From the NCBI RefSeq assembly GCF_030272615.1, contig NC_081415.1, forward strand, positions 418,710,757-418,774,756: a DNA stretch of 64,000 nucleotides, read 5' to 3'. Below the pieces are notes generated by a model. That model searched no databases. It was not told the DNA's origin and was given only the letters and a program-made list of their open reading frames with translations. Positions 41,552 to 54,699 of this stretch are shown one piece after another. The stretch is from Cryptomeria japonica. Its lineage: Eukaryota; Streptophyta; Pinopsida; Cupressales; Cupressaceae. The position numbers were made by a program, and so were the translations under genes. Every line of letters starts with the position of its first letter. The first letter of the stretch is position 1.

Positions 41552-44500
41552 ATGGTTGAAACCCATCTTCAAAAATCTAGGAGAGAAACTAAAGAGGCTC
41601 AAGAGTCCACAAACATGAGTGTCTATGAGTATGACAATGATGTCTTTTTCAATACTGATCATAACACATTACCTGACATGGATGCCTATAGAAACATTCC
41701 AAATGTTGAGAACATGGACACTACAAACAACAATGATACACACAATGACAATATGGATAGATTTTCCATACATTCAGCAGATGTGGAAGAATCCATTATG
41801 GACCCCCGCTTCACTCGACTGATTGAGGAAATAATGAGGAGAGATAGACAATACTTCTTACAAATGATGGCACAAAGTGGAGCCAAGATACCTCATGATT
41901 TTGACATGTCTCAAATAATGGAAAATCGACCTTTGCAACAAACTCACTCCAACATGGATCAAAGAAGGCCTAATAGTGGAGGAAATAGAGGACCACATAT
42001 GGTACCTGAATCACCATCATCTTTGTTTCAAAAACCAGAGGTCCCATACACACATGGTCAAGCATATGATACTCACCTTCATAGACCATTATGGAAGTCT
42101 TATGCAGAAAGATATGCTCAATCACATACCAATGCTAAGGATCAACCACCAAAGCAATTGGATATTCAAAGGCATGCTCAAAATTTGGACACAAGGAAAC
42201 CCCATGTCAAATTTGGGGGCAACACATTAGAACATGACATGCCTGTAGAGTATGGTATACATGGACAAAATAGATATTTCATTCCTCAACATGAATCTAT
42301 ACCAAGTGGTCCATATACGCAGCATCACTATAGACCTCCTCCATATGAACATGTGTATGATCAATATCATCCATATATGCAACATGCTCCTCCTCCAATT
42401 GGTGCCTCAAACATAGGGTATGGTCCAAGAAGTCGATCTCCACCTAAGAGCAATTTGGAGCAACAAATCAAGGACTTACAAAAGAAAATGGAGGACATAA
42501 ATACACCAAAGCCAACTTACACAATGAGAGACATATGTCCTTATCCACTTGACAAGAGCATTCCAATGCCTCCATTTCCTACACACTTTGTAACACCTAA
42601 GTTTGATAAGTACAGAGGCAAAGGGGATCCTAAGGCACACATAAGACAGTTTTTCATAGCTTGCATTGAGATAGCAGCAGAAGAAACATATTTGATGAGA
42701 TTATTCCCACAGAGCCTAGGCGATCAAGCTATGGAATGGTTCTCCCAACTTCCACTTGGAATTAAGTCATGGGGTGACTTAGCAGAGGCATTTATTCAAC
42801 ATTTCTACTACAATATAGAGACAGACATATCAGTCACTACTTTGTGCAACACCAAGCAAAAAGAGGGAGAATCTTTTGCATCATTTTTACAAAGATAGAG
42901 GAATCTAGCCAGCAGATGCTCTTGTGAAATTCCACAAAAACAAATGGTAGAGATGTTCACCCAAAATGTTAACAAAGACATTGGTTATGATTTAAGAAAA
43001 GCTTGTTTGTCCACCTTTAAGGACGTCATTGAAAAAGGCTTAGCGACAGAAAAGGTCCTGATTGAACAAGGAGTCATTAAGATATTCAAGGAAAACAAAG
43101 ATGACTTTAAAGGAAAAGACAAGCCAAGATTTTGGAATAAAAACAAGAACACAGTCAATGATGGTGTTGTTGACGCCAACACAGTGCGACCCAAATAAAT
43201 CTTTTCAGGATCAAGTTCTACAAACAATCAAGTGAATACTCAAACAACTTCCAGATCACGAAGGAAGTACACCCCATTGGGAGAACCACTTGAGTCAGTC
43301 TTTAAGAAGCTAGTGGCAAACAAGGTAATCACAGTTCCAGATTTTCCTCCATATGAACCAAAGGTTAAACTAAATTGGTGGAATGATGATGAGTATTGTG
43401 AATTTCATAAGAGAAAGGGTCATAAGACAGGAAATTGTCATCGACTGAAGAACATCATACAAGATCTCATTGATAGATGTGACATTGAGATTGAGGGACA
43501 TTCCTCCAATCAAGAACATGAGATGTTTAAGGAGCCATTCCCAAAACATGACAAGGGAAAAGCTAAAGCCACAGAGGATCAAACCAACTATACCAGAGCA
43601 TCCTACAACTATGATTCAACTATCAATCACATCTCGATGGACAATTACGTCTCTACCATTATCATCAAGGACAAAAACCCTGAGAATTCTACCCAGAGAC
43701 CCAAGATTGTCTTAAAAGGCGTTGGATCTTCTTCCGAACCTACCTCTGAATGTCATATTACAACCTGTCAAGGTAAATTTACTTTGCAAGGTGCTCCAAC
43801 CAAAAACACTGCTTCTTCATCAACTAAGCCTGAGTATGACCTTGTAGAACGGTTAGGGAAGACACCCGCACTCATCTCCATCCTTGAGCTCTTACGCATA
43901 TCCACCGCACATAAAGCCATTCTTGACAAAATCTTGAGAGACACTGCCGTTCCTACTGATCTGAATGTGGACTAGTTTCAAGCCATGGTGGGATACCTTT
44001 CCATTCCACACTCCCTTACATTCATAGAAGCTGATGACACCTTCGTAAGTCAGCCACATAATGCACCTTTACACATTGAAGCCTTCATACACAAACATCA
44101 AATAAAATGAGTCCTGATAGATGGAGGAGCTGGTCTAAACATTTGTACATTGAGCACAATTAAACAATTGGGATATTTTGATAAAGCTATGAATTCTACA
44201 AATCAAATCACCATCAAGGCATATGATGATGAAGAGCATTCGTCCAAGGGCACAGTCACCTTACCTCTTAGAGTTGGGCTAGTTACGAAGGATGTGGTTT
44301 GTCAAGTCCTGGATCTAGATCTCACTTATAATATATTGCTAGGACATCCTTGGATTCATGAAATGAGGGAAGTCCCATCTACATATCACCAATGCATTAA
44401 GTTTCCTCACAATGGAGTGGAGGTAACAGTTAACGGTGATCCTAATCCGTTCATATACTACAATAACCTGAGATCAAAAATTGAGACCATCATTCCCAGT

Positions 44501-47500
44501 AATCGCGAAGCTGTTCCTTCTTCGGCATACATTGATCCTGAGTCATTAAAACCTTTGACATCAAAACAAGGTGAGCTTAAAGGCAAATTCCAGGACAAGG
44601 GCATGGGGGAATACACTTTAAATCAGACCATGTACTTATGACAAGTCATGAGTTCACCAAAAGAATATGGAAGACCACATCCTAACAAGCAAGTATCCAT
44701 CATTGTACTCAAATGGGACCCTACTACCTTTCAAAGATGGGGCAAACTGGAAGAGGAAGACTTATACAAAATGCTTTACAAAGACATTGAAGATGATACA
44801 CAAGATCACATCAGTCTACGATGTGAGAAATATGGCAAAGGCTTCAAGATCCTACAAAAATTTGGGTATGATGGAAAAAGCCCTCTTGGGTTACGAAAGG
44901 AAGGCATCATTGAACCTTTACAACTTGAATTGACTTTCAAAAAGGAACGCTCGAAAGGACTTGGTTTCTTGACTTCCAAGGTCCACACTCAAAGGACAGA
45001 AGAAGCCATACAAATCAAAGCTACCAAAATTCAACAAGAGGATCGCTATTCCATAGACTCCAACGAATGGGAATGGGGTTCAGACAAATCTTCCAGTGAC
45101 TACGAGCTCACCGAAACATTCAGAGAGCCAAATGAACCCACAGAAGAAGAGGAATTTTACAAAAAGTTCAAAGTTGGTCAAGAAACAACCCATGAGTATT
45201 CCACACAGTCCTTGTCTCAAGGTCCCAGGTTGAAATCACATAGGATGAGAACACCTTTCCCAGAATGCACTACTAGTGATGATAATTTGGATTCGTTTGC
45301 AATCGAGACTGATGAGGAGAGTGCCATCGATGACCTTGATAATTACCTGGACATACCTAAATATAACCGCATCTTCACTCTTAGCCCCGCTAACTTCGAA
45401 GACATTAAAGGCCTTCCCCTTGTTCACCACCAACTCATTGACTGGGATCATGAAGGACCTGCACAGTTTGACACATTCCAAAATGATGGAGCTTTTATTG
45501 ACTATCTTGGCATACGAGATGATCTTCCCCCTGGGGACCATAAAGTGGGATACACTATAGAACTCAATAGCGTGGCATATTTTGGTGAGGGTGTCGGACC
45601 TTCCAGTCGCAAAAATGTGAAAATAAGAACAAACCAAGGGTCTTATGGCGAAAACCACACTGTGGCGCTGTTTGACCCCAAAAAAGTAAAAAGAAAGGAC
45701 GTATCTAAGGGTGAAAACCTCTCTGAGGCACCCGAAGATGGAAGGCTCGACATTCTCCCAACATCATATGAGGAAAAGTCATCCATATTGGTAGAGGAGA
45801 CTATCAAAACAAACATTGGTACAGAAGAGGTTCCACACAACATATTCTTGGCTCAATCATTGACGGAGTCAGAAAGGTCAAAATTCATAAGTTTCTTCAA
45901 AGATCGACAAATCAACTTTGCATGGTCATACGCTGATATTCCTGGATTGGATCCAGATTTGGTAATGCATCATTTGACAGTTAAACGAGGGGCAAAACCA
46001 GTGAAATAGAAATTAAGAAAGATGCATCCACAAGTGGCATTACTAGTCAAAGAAGAACTTGAGAAATTATTGGATGTCGGATTCATACGCCCAATTGATT
46101 ATCCTGAATGGATCTCCAACTTAGTGCCTGTCAGTAAACCAGATCGCAGCATCAAAATATGTACAGATTTCAGAGACATCAACAAAGCTTGTCCAAAGGA
46201 TGACTTCCCATTACCAAAAATTGACTTGATTGTTGATCTCACAGTAGGTCATGAAATGTTATCATTGATGGATGGATTCTCTAGTTATAATCAAATAAAG
46301 ATCACGCCCGAGGATCAACATAAAAGATCATTCACTTGTCCTTGGGGAACCTTCTACTAGAATGTCATGCCCTTCGGACTAAAAAATGCAGGCACTACAT
46401 ATCAAAGAGCCATGACTACTATCTTTCATGATCTCATGCACGTAATTGTGGAAGATTATGTCGATGACCTCTTGGGTAAATCAATAGATAGAAATACACA
46501 TTTGGACATACTTTTAGTCATCTTTGATCGGTTGGAAAAATACAAAGTAAGATTAAACCCCAAGAAATGTGTTTTTGGAGTAACCTCCGGGAAGCTCCTA
46601 GGATTCATTGTATCCAAAAGAGGAATTGAAGCTGATCCAACAAAAGTCAAGGCCATCTTGGAGATGCAACCACCAAGAAATATCAGTCAACTTCGGTCTT
46701 TACAAGGCAGACTCTAGTCCATACGAAGATTCATAGCGCAACTTGCAGACAAGTGTAATCCTTTTCAGCACTTGCTACATAAAAACATCAAATTCAAATG
46801 GGATGATAACTGTCAACAGGCTTTCCAGATGCTCAAAGATTATCTTTTGAATCCGCCAGTTTTGATGCCACCAGTTCCAGATCAGCCTCTGTTACTATAC
46901 ATATCAGCTACTCCAACAGCACTAGGGGCACTCTTAGCACAATAAATTGCTGAGGGCAAGGAAAAAGCAGTATACTATATCAGTCGCACATTGGTGGGAT
47001 ATGAGCTAAACTACACACCAATTGAGCGTGCATATCTCGCCTTGGTCTTTGCCTCACAAAAATTATGACATTACATGCTCACTCATAAGACTAAGTTGGT
47101 TGCAAGAATCGATCCATTGAAATACCTTCTCAATAAAGCAACACTTACTGGGCGATTGGCCAAATGGGTAATGATCCTGAGTGAGTTTGACATCGAGTAT
47201 GTGGACAGAAAAGCAATAAAAGGACAAGCCATCGCAGATCAATTAGCAGATGCTCCCATGATAGATGATGTTCCTCTAAGTTCAGAATTTCTAGATGAAT
47301 CCATTTTAACAATGTCACATGCGAAGCCATGGCAACTGTACTTCGACGGCTCATACACACAGCATGGGGCAGGAGCTGGCATCCTCTTTATAACTCCTCA
47401 AGGGGATTCTATACCAAAATCATACCTCTTATCATTTCCTTGCACTAACAATATAGCGAAATATGAGGCATTAACAACTGGATTACGGATCGCAGTTCAG

Positions 47501-49078
47501 TGGAAGATCCAGGAACTTTGTGTTTTTGGGGATTCTCAACTTGTAATCCGTCAAGCAACTGATGATTACCAAACAAAAGATGAAAAAATAATGCCTTACA
47601 AACAAATGGTGGATGACCTGAAACAACACTTCACAAAGATAGACTTTGAGCAGATACCAAGAGAGCAGAATCACGCCGTAGATGCTATGGCTACAATTGC
47701 TTCACTGATCGATCTACCTCCAAATGAGACCCGCTATGAGTTCTTGGTGGATAACCTTTTGGTTCCTTCATATGAGATCATTCCTACAGAGACGATATGT
47801 TTTGTCGGTCCCAAGTCCTAGTTATATGGTTCCATTTTCACATACCTTCGTGACAATACCCTACCTCCTGATCTATCAAATAACCAACGTCGCACTTTCA
47901 TTTGCCAATCCTCTTGATATGTCATTTTAGCTGATATCCTATACTAGCGAGGTCTAGATGGCACTCTCCTTAGATGTTTAGAAAGTGACGAAGCTTAGAT
48001 TGTGTTACGGGAAGTACATGAAGGGATATGTGGTCCACATGCTAGTGGTCCTACCTTGGCCAAGAAACTTATCAGGACTAGATATTACTGGCCCAATATG
48101 GAAAAGGACTCATATCAGTTTGTCAAGAAATGTAGGCAATATCAAATTCATGGAGACCTCATACATGCACTAGCACAAGAACTTCAACCAATTGCGTCTC
48201 CTTGGCCCTTTTGTCAGCGGGGACTCGATCTCATAGGCAAGATTCACCCTCCTTTTTCCAATGGTCATAAATTCATTATCAGTGCCACAGAGTATTTCAC
48301 AAAATGGATTGAAGCCGTGCCTCTCACACAAGTCACTGGAAAACAGATTGCTATGTTCATCCTCAATTATATCATTTGCCGATACGGTATTCCTGTTTCC
48401 ATTATCACTGATAACGGGCGTCCCTTCAAAAATCAGGATGTTCATGAACTCTGTGACTGTTTCCATATTTCCCATCATTTCTCCATGCCATATTACCCCC
48501 AAGGTAATGGTCAAGCTAAGGTGTCTAATAAGACAATCCTTAAAATCCTAAAAAAGACAGTCGACGATGCTGGCCGTAATTGGCATATCCAACTTAATCC
48601 TACACTTTGGGCATATCGCATAAGTGTTCGCACACCCACAGGAGCTACACCCTATTCACTTGTCTACGGTGCTGAAGCTATCTTGCCTATTGAGGTTGAG
48701 CTACCCTCTTTATGAGTCTCTTTGCAAAACATTATCAGTGATGAAGACTATAGGGTCTCTCGCTTACAAGAATTTGAACTATTGGATGAACAAAGACAAA
48801 TTTCTTTTAATCATCTCAAGGCTTATCAACAATGAATGTTTCGCAACTACAATCACAAGGTCAAGCCTCACACATTTGAGGTAGGGGACTTAGTTCTCAG
48901 AGAAAATCCTAAAAATCAACAAGGTAGAGAGAAGAAGGGCAAGTTCGAACCAAATTGGCTTGGTCCTTACATCATTACAACAACATATGGATCTGGGGCA
49001 TATCAGCTCTCAACTACAGAAGGTGAACCTTTGGAGGATCCTATCAATAGCATGCACCTTCACAGGTTCTACACATAG
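41552..49078 (+). pseudogene. gag-pol: Element C gag-pol polyprotein, one frame with nonsense codons only
   Basis: The whole 7.5 kb keeps a single frame (about 2,500 codons) with roughly 15 stops and no frameshift seen. Gag (41552 to about 43975) has RGKGDPKAHIRQFF and QAMEWFSQLP plus a knuckle variant CEFHKRKGHKTGNC. Protease: VLIDGGAGLNIC (44111). G-patch-like KFGYDGKSPLG (about 44860). Reverse transcriptase: NKACPKDDFPLP, LMDGFSSYNQI, FGLKNAGTTYQ, YVDD (46459). RNase H to about 47070, then a second RNase H with WQLYFDGSYTQHGAGAGILF (47329). Integrase: partial zinc motif, GLDLIG, TDNGRPF, then GNGQAK where the catalytic Glu is Lys. C-terminus ends in WLGPYIITTTYGSGAYQL. Confidence 0.85.
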
Positions 49079-49340
49079 CTCTTTGGAATATCCTAATTCA
49101 AAAATAAAAATAAAATTAAAAAAAATTTAAAAATACAAAAAAATTATAAAACAACAAAATCGTTACTTGGTGAAAACCTGGCAAACAGGCGCCTTGTGAC
49201 AACAAAAAACATTGAAAAATCAAAAAAAGTAAAGAGAAATAATTTCGTCCAACGGTGAAAACCACTTCGGTGGTGCCCTGGGCAAGTACCATGGTGAAAA
49301 ATGGGTCACCAGTGCCATGCGTAGAGACATTGCTCCTCCC
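49079..49340 (+). other. Element C conserved post-pol block with GGTGAAAACC motifs and TTCG hairpin
   Basis: Just after pol, GGTGAAAACC recurs (about 49170 and 49250), with GCAAACAGGCGCC after the first. CCACTTCGGTGG (49262-49273) can fold as a 4-bp stem with a UUCG loop. D has the same order at 55750-55910, with CCACTTCGTGG at 55840-55850. The block is non-coding; its role is unknown. Confidence 0.6.
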
Positions 49341-50774
49341 TCCTTCATGATTCACTTTCATCCTTTCACTTTGCACACACTCACAACCTATTCGTTCATA
49401 ATAAACTTACCCATTCCCATCATGGCTTGTTATTGATCTACCCAAGATTGGTTAGCCATTCATAATAAACCTTCCTTTTCACTCCCTTTCCATCCATAAT
49501 AAATTAGATCCTATCTATGGCTAAGGCAAATCCTACGTCTAGTGATGGGTATGGAATTGAGAACATCACATGTTTCGAGGAGTACAATTTCTTCCATCTT
49601 CCTTCAGTCTATCTGCGCACAATCCACAATAAAGCAACATTTGCATCACAGATCTGCAATAAAGTTTCATCTTCTCCACAATAAAGTATCAGTTTCATGG
49701 ATTTAGTCAGTTTCATATGAGACACAACAGCAACAATGGGCTTCAACAAATCAAATCTTTCAACAGACTCAGACAACATATGGTTCAGTGCTATCTATCC
49801 ATTTTGTGAAAGTAAACATTGTGACCACAATCAAATAAGACTTATACAAGTGACAAGAGACACTAAACTTGAGGACTACAGTGGATGTTAGTGTCGAGTC
49901 TTGGTTTTCTTTGATTTTAGCTTTTCCAGGATGTCTCTGACTAGAGGTTCTATCTCCAGGATGTCTTTGACTAGAAAGGCGAGGATGGGGTATCGTCACC
50001 TATTTTTTTCTTTGCTGTCTGTGGATTGTCTCTTAGTAATGCTATGACTTGTCCAAGGATATGAGGACACTGTGAGTCTAGTATGAACTGGGGCATTCCT
50101 TGTTTGTGACTGTCTTATCTACATGCAAACAAGTACAATGACTTTCTGGGTCGAACATATGCCTTGATTGTCATAACCTACTTGCCATAATAAAGCTCAA
50201 TGATGATAATGCACAAGAAGCTCTTTCACTTTCATATCTTCTAACTTCCATCTCCCTTTCTTGATTGACTCCCATTCCTTCTCGAGTCCGTGTAGCCTAC
50301 TATCACATGACTGAGTATAATGACATGCCAAAAATATTTGCATTTCATGTAGTTGCACCTGCATTACCACATATAAGCATTTCATACATACATATAGATA
50401 TCACAACTACATCATATCCTGCACACAACACCTATTAGCACAATTTACATTGGCATTATCATATTCATCTGCATTACATACATTCACATTTACATCCTGC
50501 ATACACATATAAAACATAAAAGAACAAAAAAATATATATTGCATTTCATTATGTACATATTTGCATCCATATCATAAGCATCACATAAGAACATCTCATC
50601 ACATAGGTACACATGCATATAGCTACCGCAAAGATGAATCATCTCATATATATATATATATATAAAGTGTCATGATACAATGATGTCAAAATCATATGGC
50701 TACAATCACCCGCAAGTGTCTACATCATCATACAAAAATGATACAATACTGATACATAGGGAGCCTTCTACGGC
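49341..50774 (+). other. Element C 3' spacer, non-coding
   Basis: About 1.4 kb without a convincing gene. It has AATAAA-type words (about 49400-49690), a CATTTACATT-like AT-rich stretch (50380-50620) and a (TA)n run at 50647-50664. Confidence 0.4.
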
Positions 50775-52701
50775 TATGATGAACTCCCTCCCTCGGAGCC
50801 GCCTAGTCTCGACAGAATCTGAGCTCTAGAAGGACCTGCCCCAAGATCATCCCTCCTGTCTCCTCTATCTGGTGGTGGTGGAGGACCCATAACCCCACCA
50901 TTAGATGCTTGTCTCCTCCGGCTCCCTCCCGTAGCTGTCGTTGTCTGCGATGGTCTATGGAAGCTCCTCGCCCGCTGATCAGCTGGCACCGCACCATAAT
51001 AAAGATCTCACCAGTAGGCAATCTCCTCCCCTGCCCAGAGGACGTAGGCATAGCCAGCCCCTGTGTCCTCTGTCGCCTGCCTCCCAGCCCTCAATGCTAT
51101 CTTAGCCTCTATGTAGCACTGAATGGCCTGATCCCGCTCTCACTCAGTATCTTTGAGCCTCCTCCTGAGCCTATCCCTCTCCCTCTCCAGGTCCTAGATC
51201 TCATCTGCCCATCCCTGATAGATCTCCCTCAGCTTTGTCATCTCATCCTCCTTTGCCTTAGCCCCCTGTGGCTCTGCTTGTGGCTCTCCCTATACGGGTG
51301 CCTGCCCCTGTGCCTGTGCCTGTACTGGTGCCTGTACTAGTGCCTGTCCCTATACCTGCACCTGTCAGGGACCCTGTGCTGCTGGCACCTGTAGCGGTAA
51401 TCCACCGCGACCCCTCACCACCCGAGCCTGCCTGTCCTCTCCACCCTCCCTCCGCGGTGCCACCCTCCTCTCTCCAACTACCCCCCTCCTCCTCCGTCGG
51501 CCTCTACCCCCATCATCTCCATCATCATCACCATCCCCACCACCATCTCCATCTAGTAGCTCTCTTGGATCTGTCAGGCATGGGAATGGATGCTCGGCCT
51601 AGTATGCTATGTACTCGGCATCCATGCCGACATCCTCGATCTCTGGCCACATGTCCCAGGGTAGGGGCATTATCTCCACTAGCTGTGTAACAGCTTGATC
51701 ATATGATAGTAAGGGCCCAAATTGTGCCTGATCCCTAACAGTCCGTGCATACATGCCTGAACCTCGTGGCATCCACTGGACACTGCCGAACTGCTTGCCC
51801 ACCCTGTCCACTAGCTGCCTCTCTAGTACATAGGGCGTCCACCCAATCAAATACCTGCTCCGGAGGGTGTAGGGCAACTCTACTGCATCATCCTCCCACT
51901 GCTCACATCCCAGGTATGGCCTCCATATAACCATATCAATGTTATCAATAACCCACCGCCAGTGCTTTAACCTACCAATCTGTGGATGTGAGGTGATCAT
52001 GTCGTACAAATGCACGAAACTGCGTCCATGACCTCTGCCCCTGAAGTGTATCGGTCTCGTCATCGGCAGATGCTCATAGGCCCACACCTGTAACAATGTG
52101 ACCCCGCAGCCCAATCCCACTAACCCATGGTACACAAACTGATGCAGCTCGTAATACAGGTGTGCTAGCACACACGGTCCCCAGGCATATTTGGTGTGCT
52201 GTGTCACCAGTGTCTCCAATGCACCTCCCCAGCCTACAGCCAACCCTCGTGTCGCTCTATCAGGACACAAGATCCCACTGATCGCTCCTCCTATCACTGC
52301 TGGCAGTGCTAATCCTATAGTAGTCATGGTGTCCCAAGCCACATTTCCTGCCCTCATCTCCAGTCTTGGGTCCCAGAACACTCGTCTCAAGGCCTCCTTG
52401 TCTCCGTCTCGATCATATGGAATCAGCTCCCCATCGATCAGTATCCGTAGAATCCTGTATAATCCTCCAGGGTGACTATCATCTTACCCATCGGCAAATG
52501 GAACGTACAAGTCTCAGAGTGCCATCTCTCCGCCAGTGCAGTCAGCAATCCCATGTTCGCTCGAAACTCAGGCACATACAGAATATGTCTCATACCCATA
52601 GCCTCAATTGCAGCTTGGTCCTCAAAGGTCAGCTTAGGTCGCAATCTTTGAGTTGATGGGAATCTCTCCCATGACTCCAACATAGGCAAATACTCCTGCA
52701 A
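50775..52701 (-). pseudogene. Antisense plant-mobile-domain ORF of element C
   Basis: Minus-strand ORF opposite to gag-pol. It starts at ATG 52701. Its first 87 codons include LTALAERWHSETCTFHLPMG and MIVTLEDYTGF, the signature of the plant mobile domain (PMD, MAIN/MAIL-like). A one-base shift near 52460 moves to the frame that carries ILRILIDGELIPYDRD and runs to 51599. That part holds a WRPYLGCEQW-like segment and YLIGWTPYVLERQ. Beyond the stop at 51599 the homologous region seems to go on as an acidic/low-complexity part, a coiled coil (about 51130-51240) and a Gly/Ser/Arg tail ending near 50775. Domesticated PMD proteins are nuclear; the role in the element is unknown. Confidence 0.65.
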
Positions 52702-52732
52702 TCAAGAAAATCAATCATGTCAGTCATAGTGG

Positions 52733-53045
52733 CATTCACTGTTCTTCACAAAATGCTACTTTTTATCTAAGTGCATATGGTATTCTATCCTAGTGACACT
52801 CACTGTTCATCACAAAGTGTTGCTTCTATCCTAGTGACACTCACTATTCATCACAAAGTGTTGCTTCTATCCTAGTGGTACTCCCTGTTCATCACAAAGT
52901 ACTACGTGTTTGGCACTCACTGTTCATCACAAAGTGCTACTCACATTTACACTCACTGTTCATCACAAAGTGCTGCTCATATTTTAGTACTCCCTGTTCA
53001 TCACAAAGTACTCTATCTTGGTACTCACTGTTCATCACACAATGC
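52733..53045. repeat. Minisatellite with TTCATCACAAAGTG core
   Basis: About nine imperfect units of 25-45 bp share CACTGTTCATCACAAAGTGC. The unit contains partly self-complementary halves (CACT...AGTG), so each could form a small hairpin. It lies just upstream of the antisense PMD ORF start. Confidence 0.7.
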
Positions 53046-53159
53046 CTTGATCTATTCTAGTCTTCCCTAGAGGACCTTCTTGAGTGTATCCTCTCAGCAG
53101 CTTATCCAATTGACAGTGTATGTTCATCACAGAACTGTCGATTTGACCTAGAGGACACA

Positions 53160-53410
53160 AATTCACATTTTTTGACACAAACACGCTTGAAGACTGCATA
53201 AACACGTCTATTTTGCACAGACGCGCCTAAATAACACAGACGTGCCTATACTCTACATAAATGCGCCTGGGCGACACAGACGTGCCTTCTTGGCATAGAC
53301 GCGCCTACACAACACAGACGCGGCCGCATTTGGCACAGACGTGTTTTCAAACACAGATGCACCTAGCACAAACACAAATGCACCTATCGAGCATAGATGC
53401 GCCTGGGCAT
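53160..53410 (-). repeat. ACACAGACGCG-type repeat cluster (complement of leader motif)
   Basis: About ten copies of CACAGACG(C/T)GCCT-like words at 15-30 bp spacing. On the minus strand they read (A/G)CGTCTGTG, the same as the leader clusters at 39385-39645 and 40868-41055. The motif therefore precedes gag-pol on one strand and the PMD ORF on the other. Confidence 0.7.
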
Positions 53411-53922
53411 TTTTGACATTTTTTGGACCCTATTCTAAGCACATTTATTACACTATCTAGCATGCATTAATGACAACAATAAATGTAGCAAAGTACGAGG
53501 AGGTTTTGTGATACTTACTGGCTCTCCTGCCTCTATTGGCCTTTGAAATCGGCGAACGCGATCGAATATGTGAACAAAGGCCATCGCTGCTGACTGCTGC
53601 TGCTTTATTCTTGCTCTGCACTCTGATCTCTTGGTTGTGTGGATGAAAATGAGGATGTATTTTCCTCATGGTCTATCTTATAGATTGCCCTAGCCCTCGT
53701 TTCCCAAGTCAGTCTTCATTATCTCGTGACTCTGTCACTTTATCCGGTCAGTCCATTCTATCCCGTCTTTCTTGTCGAGAGATTGTCTGCGATCTTTTCA
53801 GACATTTTCATCCAATCTCTTGAGGGGGCATATCATTCCCATCTTGGGGCAACTCTGTATCAGTTCATCTTTTCTTCTTTGAAACAATGCGACAAGCCAC
53901 ATTGTCTCAAAGAGGGGCAAAA
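53411..53922 (+). other. Element C 3' end spacer and polypurine tract
   Basis: Mostly non-coding. It ends in AAAGAGGGGCAAAA (53909-53922) directly before the LTR, a good polypurine tract. The D-type element has the same tract at 60496-60510. Confidence 0.75.
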
Positions 53923-54699
53923 TGTAGACACCCAAAATTGTCTAGTCTAATTAAATAAATATTTTATTTATTTAATTATCTAAGCCTAATTCTTCTATTA
54001 ATTAAATAAATCTTTATTTATTTAATTAATTCATTTATCCTCTTCTAGCCTTATTTCTCATTTAAATAAATACATATATTTATTTAAATTATCCTTTTCT
54101 TAAATTAAATGAATATTTTATTTATTTAATTGATCCCATTTCTTCTATTAATTAAATAAATATTTATTTATTTAATTAATTCATTAGCCTTTTCTACCTA
54201 TGACACATGTCATTCATCTCTTAATTCATACACTACCTACCCCTTTCATTATTTTATTATTTCTTTTACCTACCTTCTAATCATAGCCGACCTCCTTTTA
54301 CACCTCTCAATCTTATCCCTCCATTTCATATAGTGTTTTCTATATAAGGAAATACTTCCTTCATTATAAAACCCGAATCATTTTTATGCACTTGACTACA
54401 CTACGCTTTTGAGCATATGTGATCCTACTTGCAACCACAATCCGTTCTTTGTTGAGCTCTTGTGCACATAAAATCTGAGAGCAAATATATCAAGCAAGAT
54501 CAATGGAGATAGGAAGAATAGAGATCCAAACCCTATTGGACATGTGATGGTATAATCTTTGTGATTTCATTTGATTTGCATTGTCTTAGGTAATCTTCAT
54601 ATGTTATGGTGGATCTTTGTTGTTGTTAGGCTAGGGTTTTGTGGTCGAATTCATTTAGCCTTTCAATATCATTATTATTATCCATTTTCACCATATACA
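53923..54699 (+). repeat. Element C 3' LTR (777 bp)
   Basis: Direct repeat of 38508-39274 with few differences, including a short insertion near 54663 (TCAATATCATTAT). It shares the AT-rich modules and the TATATAAG box. It ends TATACA before the second GGCCT. Confidence 0.9.

Larger units (their letters stand above)
38508..54699 (+). mobile_element. Element C: complete Tat-type Ty3/gypsy retrotransposon (16.2 kb)
   Basis: LTRs of 767 and 777 bp begin TGTAGACACCC and end CATATACA. A perfect 5-bp duplication GGCCT flanks them (38503-38507 and 54700-54704). Order inside: primer site, long leader, gag-protease-reverse transcriptase-RNase H-second RNase H-integrase in one frame, a conserved post-pol block, an antisense plant-mobile-domain ORF, two repeat arrays and a polypurine tract. 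The second RNase H and antisense extra ORF place it in the Tat lineage (established features of that lineage). Confidence 0.9.

Noticed and set aside
51599-52701. A host MAIN/MAIL gene in an intergenic position
   Set aside because: It lies inside element C, broken by a frameshift, and a second version sits at the same place in D. It is part of the elements.
52733-53410. CRISPR-like spaced repeats
   Set aside because: Units are degenerate and irregularly spaced, in a eukaryotic retroelement, with no cas genes. They are minisatellite-type arrays.
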